Origin: Clostridiaceae bacterium UBA6110
Lineage (GTDB): Bacteria > Bacillota > Clostridia > Clostridiales > Clostridiaceae
Assembly (NCBI GenBank): GCA_002428415.1
Contig: DIWI01000082.1
Span: forward strand, 1-64,000
DNA: 64,000 nt
Direction of reading: 5' to 3'
Shown: in pieces, positions 60,511-64,000 of the stretch
Layout: each line of letters starts with the position of its first letter
Numbering within the stretch: the stretch's first letter is position 1
The notes under the pieces: generated by a model
Told to the model about the DNA's origin: nothing
The model's input: the letters and a program-made list of their open reading frames with translations, nothing else
Database searches by the model: none
Translations under genes and position numbers: made by a program

Positions 60511-62268
60511 ATGGCTAGATGGTTTATCAAGGGTGCTTCCGGCAGCCTGTCTGAGATAGCTCAGAGTTCAAAGGTTTCTCCGCTTATCGCAAGGCTCCTG
60601 CTTAACAGGGGAGTGGATACGGCTGAAAAGGCTGAAATGTTCTTAAATGGCGGAATGGGACAGCTCAGGGACCCTTTCATCATGAAAGACATGAGAAAAG
60701 GTGCTGGAATAATAAGAGATGCGATACTTGAAAAGAAGAGGATCGTAATATACGGAGACTATGACGCGGATGGTGTGACCTCAACCGCAATACTCAAGAA
60801 GGCTCTGGAAAGGCTGGGAGCACAGGTATCCTGCTGGATTCCCCACAGGGAGGAGGAAGGCTATGGTATGAATCTTGAAAGGGTTCGGATCCTAAGGCAA
60901 GAGGGTGCTGAGGTGATACTCACCTGTGACAACGGCATTTCAGCCTTTGAGGAGATTGAGCTTGCCAAGGAGCTTGGCATGCAGGTTGTCGTAACCGACC
61001 ATCATGATATACCAGTTGGAGAAAATGAAGGAATGCTGCTTCCGCCAGCTGATGCCATCATTAATCCCCACAGGAGGGATGAGGTATATCCATTTTCAGG
61101 CTTTTCAGGAGCGGGGATAGCCTATAAGTTCTCAAGCGCACTGTTTTCTTTGATGGGAGCTGCCTTCGATATAGGCGATGAGCTTTTGGAGCTCTCTGCT
61201 ATAGGGACAATATGCGATGTGGTGGACCTTTCTGATGAGAACCGGATAATAGCAAGGGAAGGCCTTAACATAATGAACAGGACCAGGAACAAAGGCCTGC
61301 AGGCGCTGATCAAGGCAAGTGACCTTGAAGGCAAGACAATAGGGGCGTACCACATAGGCTTCATAATAGGGCCCTGCATCAACGCGACCGGAAGGCTTGA
61401 ATCTGCAAGGCTGGCCCTTGAACTTCTGACCACTGAGAACATGTCAAGGTCGTTCGAGCTGGCTGTGAACCTTGTGGAGCTCAATACAAGGAGGCAGGAG
61501 CTTACAACAGAAGCCCTGGAATCCGTGCTCAGGAAGATCGGGGAAGAAGGGCAGGAAAGCAGCAGAATCATCGTTGTCTATGACAGGAGCGTGCATGAAA
61601 GCATAGCCGGGATTGTTGCAGGCAGGGTCAAGGAGATGTTCAGCAGGCCTGCGATTGTCCTTACAGGGGGCAGGGACAACCCAAAGGGTTCCGGAAGGAG
61701 CATAGAGGAATTCAACATGATCGAGGCAATAAGGGAATGCGACGACATCCTTCTGAAGTATGGTGGCCATCCCATGGCCTGCGGACTGTCCATCGAGGAA
61801 GATAACATAGAAGCCTTCAGGCAAAGGCTTAACAGCAAATGCAGCCTTCGTCCAGAGGACCTGGTTCCGAAGATATCAATAGATGTTCCTCTTAGGTTTG
61901 ACACAGTGACGATGAAGGACATAGGTGACATATCGGCACTTGAGCCATACGGCAAGGGAAATCCTTCACCGGTATTCGGGGACAAAGGTGTGGAGGTAGT
62001 GAGCTCCAGATTCATAGGACGGGAGAAGAACCATGTGAAGCTTAGCTTCAGGAGAGGGAATTCCATAACAGATGGAATCTGGTTCAACGGCAGTGATAGA
62101 TATCTGTCCATTGTAAACGAAGGGAATGGTACTTCCTATACGATTGACGACACTATCAGGGACGTATCCCTGGACCTTGTCTACTATCCTGACATCAACG
62201 AATACAACGGCAACAGGAGCATCCAGCTTAACGTTAAGGATGCAAGGGTCTCTGGAAGAAACGGGTGA
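60511..62268 (+). CDS. recJ: Single-stranded-DNA-specific exonuclease RecJ
   Basis: This 585-residue protein degrades single-stranded DNA 5' to 3' in recombination and repair. It has the DHH phosphoesterase motifs YGDYDADGVTST (Y81-T92), CDNGISAFEE, VVTDHHDIP, IGTICDVVDL, and the DHHA1 part with ESIAGIVAGRVKEMFSRPAIV and KYGGHPMACGLSIEE. A C-terminal OB-like region closes the protein (about 455-560). TTGGAGATGTTTAA precedes the ATG. Length is normal for the short RecJ form, without the extra C-terminal domain of Bacillus RecJ. Confidence 0.95.
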   Translation: MARWFIKGASGSLSEIAQSSKVSPLIARLLLNRGVDTAEKAEMFLNGGMGQLRDPFIMKDMRKGAGIIRDAILEKKRIVIYGDYDADGVTSTAILKKALERLGAQVSCWIPHREEEGYGMNLERVRILRQEGAEVILTCDNGISAFEEIELAKELGMQVVVTDHHDIPVGENEGMLLPPADAIINPHRRDEVYPFSGFSGAGIAYKFSSALFSLMGAAFDIGDELLELSAIGTICDVVDLSDENRIIAREGLNIMNRTRNKGLQALIKASDLEGKTIGAYHIGFIIGPCINATGRLESARLALELLTTENMSRSFELAVNLVELNTRRQELTTEALESVLRKIGEEGQESSRIIVVYDRSVHESIAGIVAGRVKEMFSRPAIVLTGGRDNPKGSGRSIEEFNMIEAIRECDDILLKYGGHPMACGLSIEEDNIEAFRQRLNSKCSLRPEDLVPKISIDVPLRFDTVTMKDIGDISALEPYGKGNPSPVFGDKGVEVVSSRFIGREKNHVKLSFRRGNSITDGIWFNGSDRYLSIVNEGNGTSYTIDDTIRDVSLDLVYYPDINEYNGNRSIQLNVKDARVSGRNG

Positions 62269-62334
62269 ACATGGGCAGAAAGAAAAACAGTGAAGGCATT
62301 GTGAATGCCTGGTGAAGGCAAGGTAGATGAAAAG

Positions 62335-62369
62335 CAAAAGAAAACGCCCTGACAGGCGTTTTCTTTTAA
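62335..62369. terminator. Terminator between recJ and the ECF gene
   Basis: AAAAGAAAACGCC-CTGACA-GGCGTTTTCTTTT, symmetrical with A and T runs; bidirectional. Confidence 0.93.
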
Positions 62370-62389
62370 TCGCTATGAATTATTGTATT

Positions 62390-62872
62390 CTAAATGCTTA
62401 TGCTGTTCTTCCTGATGACGCCTGCACCGATGATGCCGATGACTACTCCGGAAACTGCCTGTATGGCATTCATTGGAGCTGCGGCAATGGCACCTTCTGT
62501 TCCCCAGAATATGCTGTCTGCAAGGAAATAGCCAGCAATCATGATAACTTCAGCAAGTATGAAAGGTAACACGTATTTTGAAGGAGCTGACTTCGAATCC
62601 CTGATCATGAGTGCCGGTACTACAGCCATGAGAGCCTTGATCACGAAGGTGAACGGCGCATACATGGCATAGCCTGATATGAGGTCAGCAAGCGCTGAAC
62701 CCACTGCCGCAGGAGCTGCTGCGAACGGTCCGAGTAGTATCGAGCTTATCAGTATCATCCCGTCGCCAAGATGGATATATCCATATGCTATTGGAACCTT
62801 CAGGAAATATGTTCCGAGGAATACAAGTGCTCCAAGCACTCCCCCGTATGTGAGTCTTCTGTAGTTTGTCAT
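62390..62872 (-). CDS. ECF transporter S component
   Basis: This 160-residue membrane protein has five to six helices and the ECF S-component pattern: RLTYGGVLGALVFLGTYF at the N-terminus (the Ala-rich helix that contacts EcfT), YIHLGDGMILISSILLGP, GSALADLISGYAMYAPFTFVIKALMA, and a last helix with GVVIGIIGAG. The HLGD motif occurs in vitamin and precursor transporters. The substrate is not decided, and no riboswitch is seen in the ~80 bp before the start. CGGAGGGATAAA precedes the ATG. It would need EcfA/EcfT encoded elsewhere. Confidence 0.87.
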   Translation of the reverse strand: MTNYRRLTYGGVLGALVFLGTYFLKVPIAYGYIHLGDGMILISSILLGPFAAAPAAVGSALADLISGYAMYAPFTFVIKALMAVVPALMIRDSKSAPSKYVLPFILAEVIMIAGYFLADSIFWGTEGAIAAAPMNAIQAVSGVVIGIIGAGVIRKNSISI

Positions 62873-63003
62873 TTTATCCCTCCGTTTGTGCGATAGGATT
62901 AGTATAGTACCGAAATTGTGATTTTGGAAGAAAAACTTTGGTTTTCAAAAGAATTATGCGAAAAATATGCAGCTGTGATACATTTTCAGCATTTCCACAA
63001 AGT

Positions 63004-63031
63004 AAAAAGGCAGCTGCATCGCAGCTGCCTT
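63004..63031 (-). terminator. Terminator of the LCP gene
   Basis: On the minus strand GGCAGCTGC-GAT-GCAGCTGCC is followed by TTTTT, just after the LCP stop codon. Confidence 0.92.
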
Positions 63032-63035
63032 CAGT

Positions 63036-64000
63036 CTACTCGGATTTCTTGTCGAGGTAAATCCATTCTCCGATGTTCTTCAGGGTCTGTTCCCTTTCGA
63101 AAACGTAGAAGTAAGTCCCGCTTATCATCTTTCCTGCAGCGTAGTTATCCTGCGGGAACCTGTTCTGCTCGATTGTGGATATTCCAGAAGTCACGACCTT
63201 TGTGGCAAGTGCCAGCATATCTGTAGAGTTCATGTTGGTCTTCACCAGAGGAAGCAGGTTCTTCATGAGACTTGGGTATGAGGTCACAGGCCTTTTCATC
63301 ATCTTGTTTATTATAGCCTGCATTACAGTCCTCTGCCTTCTGCTTCTCTCGAAGTCGCTGTCGATGTGCCTGATCCTTGAGTAGGTAAGGGCCTGTTCAC
63401 CTGTAAGGTTGTAGGTGCCTCCGGATGCCATACCTGGAATCTGAGTTGCTTCAGCGTTCGTTATCTTCACAGTCACTCCGCCAATCATGTCTATGATCTT
63501 TGGAAGGGAAGTGAAGTTGACCGACATGAAGTCCTTGATGTCAAGGTTGAAATTGGCATTCAGGGTCTGAAGGGCAAGCTGTGCACCGCCATATGCATAT
63601 GCATGTGTGATCTTGTCCATCTTCTTGCCTGGAATGCTCACATATGTATCCCTGACTATGGAGGTGAGCTTTATCTTCTTTGTGTTTTCATCAACTGTAA
63701 CTATCATGATGACGTCACTTCTTCCGGCAGTTCCTGACTCAGCGTCTATACCGAATAAGGCTATGTTTGTGACACCCTTGACGCCCTCATAGTAATAGAT
63801 ATCCTTGCTTGTCTCTACCTTTTCACCATCCTCATCCTCGATATCAATGTCGACTCCGATTCCGAGGTCTTCTTCTTTTTCAGATATGACTTCCTTTTCA
63901 GTGGAGTTAAGCAGATTGCTTACATATGCATACCCGAATCCAACTCCGAACAGAAGAAGTGCAAGGACAGACAAAAGTACTATTTTAATGGTTCCTGATT
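63036..64000 (-). CDS. LytR-CpsA-Psr (LCP) family protein, 5' end outside the window
   Basis: The frame stays open to the last base, so the true start lies beyond the window and the 312 residues from the TTG at 63974 are an undercount. It has an N-terminal membrane helix (IVLLSVLALLLFGVGFGYAYV), an acidic linker and the LCP domain. The domain shows NIALFGIDAESGTAGRSDVIMIVTVD, LTSIVRDTYVSIPG, KITHAYAYGGAQLALQTLN and EQALTYSRIRHIDSDFERSRRQRTVMQAI, with the Arg and Asp residues that bind polyprenyl pyrophosphate. LCP enzymes attach teichoic acid or capsule polymers to peptidoglycan. Confidence 0.94.
   Translation of the reverse strand, partial: SGTIKIVLLSVLALLLFGVGFGYAYVSNLLNSTEKEVISEKEEDLGIGVDIDIEDEDGEKVETSKDIYYYEGVKGVTNIALFGIDAESGTAGRSDVIMIVTVDENTKKIKLTSIVRDTYVSIPGKKMDKITHAYAYGGAQLALQTLNANFNLDIKDFMSVNFTSLPKIIDMIGGVTVKITNAEATQIPGMASGGTYNLTGEQALTYSRIRHIDSDFERSRRQRTVMQAIINKMMKRPVTSYPSLMKNLLPLVKTNMNSTDMLALATKVVTSGISTIEQNRFPQDNYAAGKMISGTYFYVFEREQTLKNIGEWIYLDKKSE

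Noticed and set aside
62873..62960. Riboswitch ahead of the ECF transporter gene
   Set aside because: The leader is short (~80 bp) and shows no conserved TPP, FMN, cobalamin or preQ1 core that I can recognise.

Overview
The window looks like chromosomal DNA of an anaerobic, spore-former-type Bacillota, most likely Clostridia. The evidence is strong AGGAGG ribosome sites, frequent TTG/GTG starts, AGG-rich arginine codons, a second clostridial-type topoisomerase pair with a ~990-residue A subunit, PckA (ATP type), a DacF-type carboxypeptidase, PpaX, CotH-family and LCP proteins, and a system II (ResB/ResC) cytochrome c pathway. I cannot name genus or species. No rRNA, tRNA, CRISPR or phage module was found.

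Region 1 (1-14.4 kb) is accessory in character: gene-sparse, richer in A+T between genes, and built from secreted proteins and decayed copies. It holds two intact genes and one decayed gene for secreted Gln-rich repeat proteins, an OmpR-type regulator/histidine kinase pair whose kinase has a Gly-rich low-complexity sensor, a dead copy of that kinase's 3' end, an Asp-box secreted protein of 1150 residues, a 56-residue secreted peptide, a 406-residue secreted protein and a Big_2 protein. Four sites share one promoter architecture: two 7-bp half-sites 11 bp apart, then exactly 9 bp, then a TATCAT-like -10. One precedes each Gln-rich gene (including the dead one) and one lies upstream of the regulator gene. 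I read this as a small regulon controlled by the local two-component system.

Region 2 (14.8-35 kb) is mostly housekeeping and stress: DUF937, a HEAT-like protein, a DUF2161 nuclease-fold protein, a heterodimeric ABC exporter with a possible leader-peptide attenuator, MsrB, a second two-component system, an IS1182-family element inserted into that operon's terminator, a membrane protein, a rhomboid-like pseudoprotease with a zinc ribbon, a VIT-VWA protein, a YbaK-type deacylase, a metallophosphoesterase, a TPR membrane protein, PpaX, DacF and a NUDIX hydrolase.

Region 3 (35-49.6 kb): a YqhD-type alcohol dehydrogenase, PckA, a methyltransferase, UppP, a serine-hydrolase-like protein lacking its nucleophile, a secreted dihaem peroxidase, a GNAT protein, then a third two-component system followed by a VTC polyphosphate polymerase - DUF4956 - CotH operon. 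That operon is preceded by three TTTAC repeats at an exact 11-bp period, the geometry of a PhoP/OmpR-family binding site.

Region 4 (49.7-64 kb): an RlmA-like methyltransferase, the ParE/ParC-type pair, a pentahaem nitrite reductase (NrfA) lipoprotein with ResB and ResC, a DJ-1/PfpI protein, a GNAT protein, RecJ, an ECF transporter S component and an LCP protein cut by the window edge. ResBC would serve both NrfA and the peroxidase 14 kb away, giving the cell surface-exposed c-type cytochromes for nitrite and peroxide removal.
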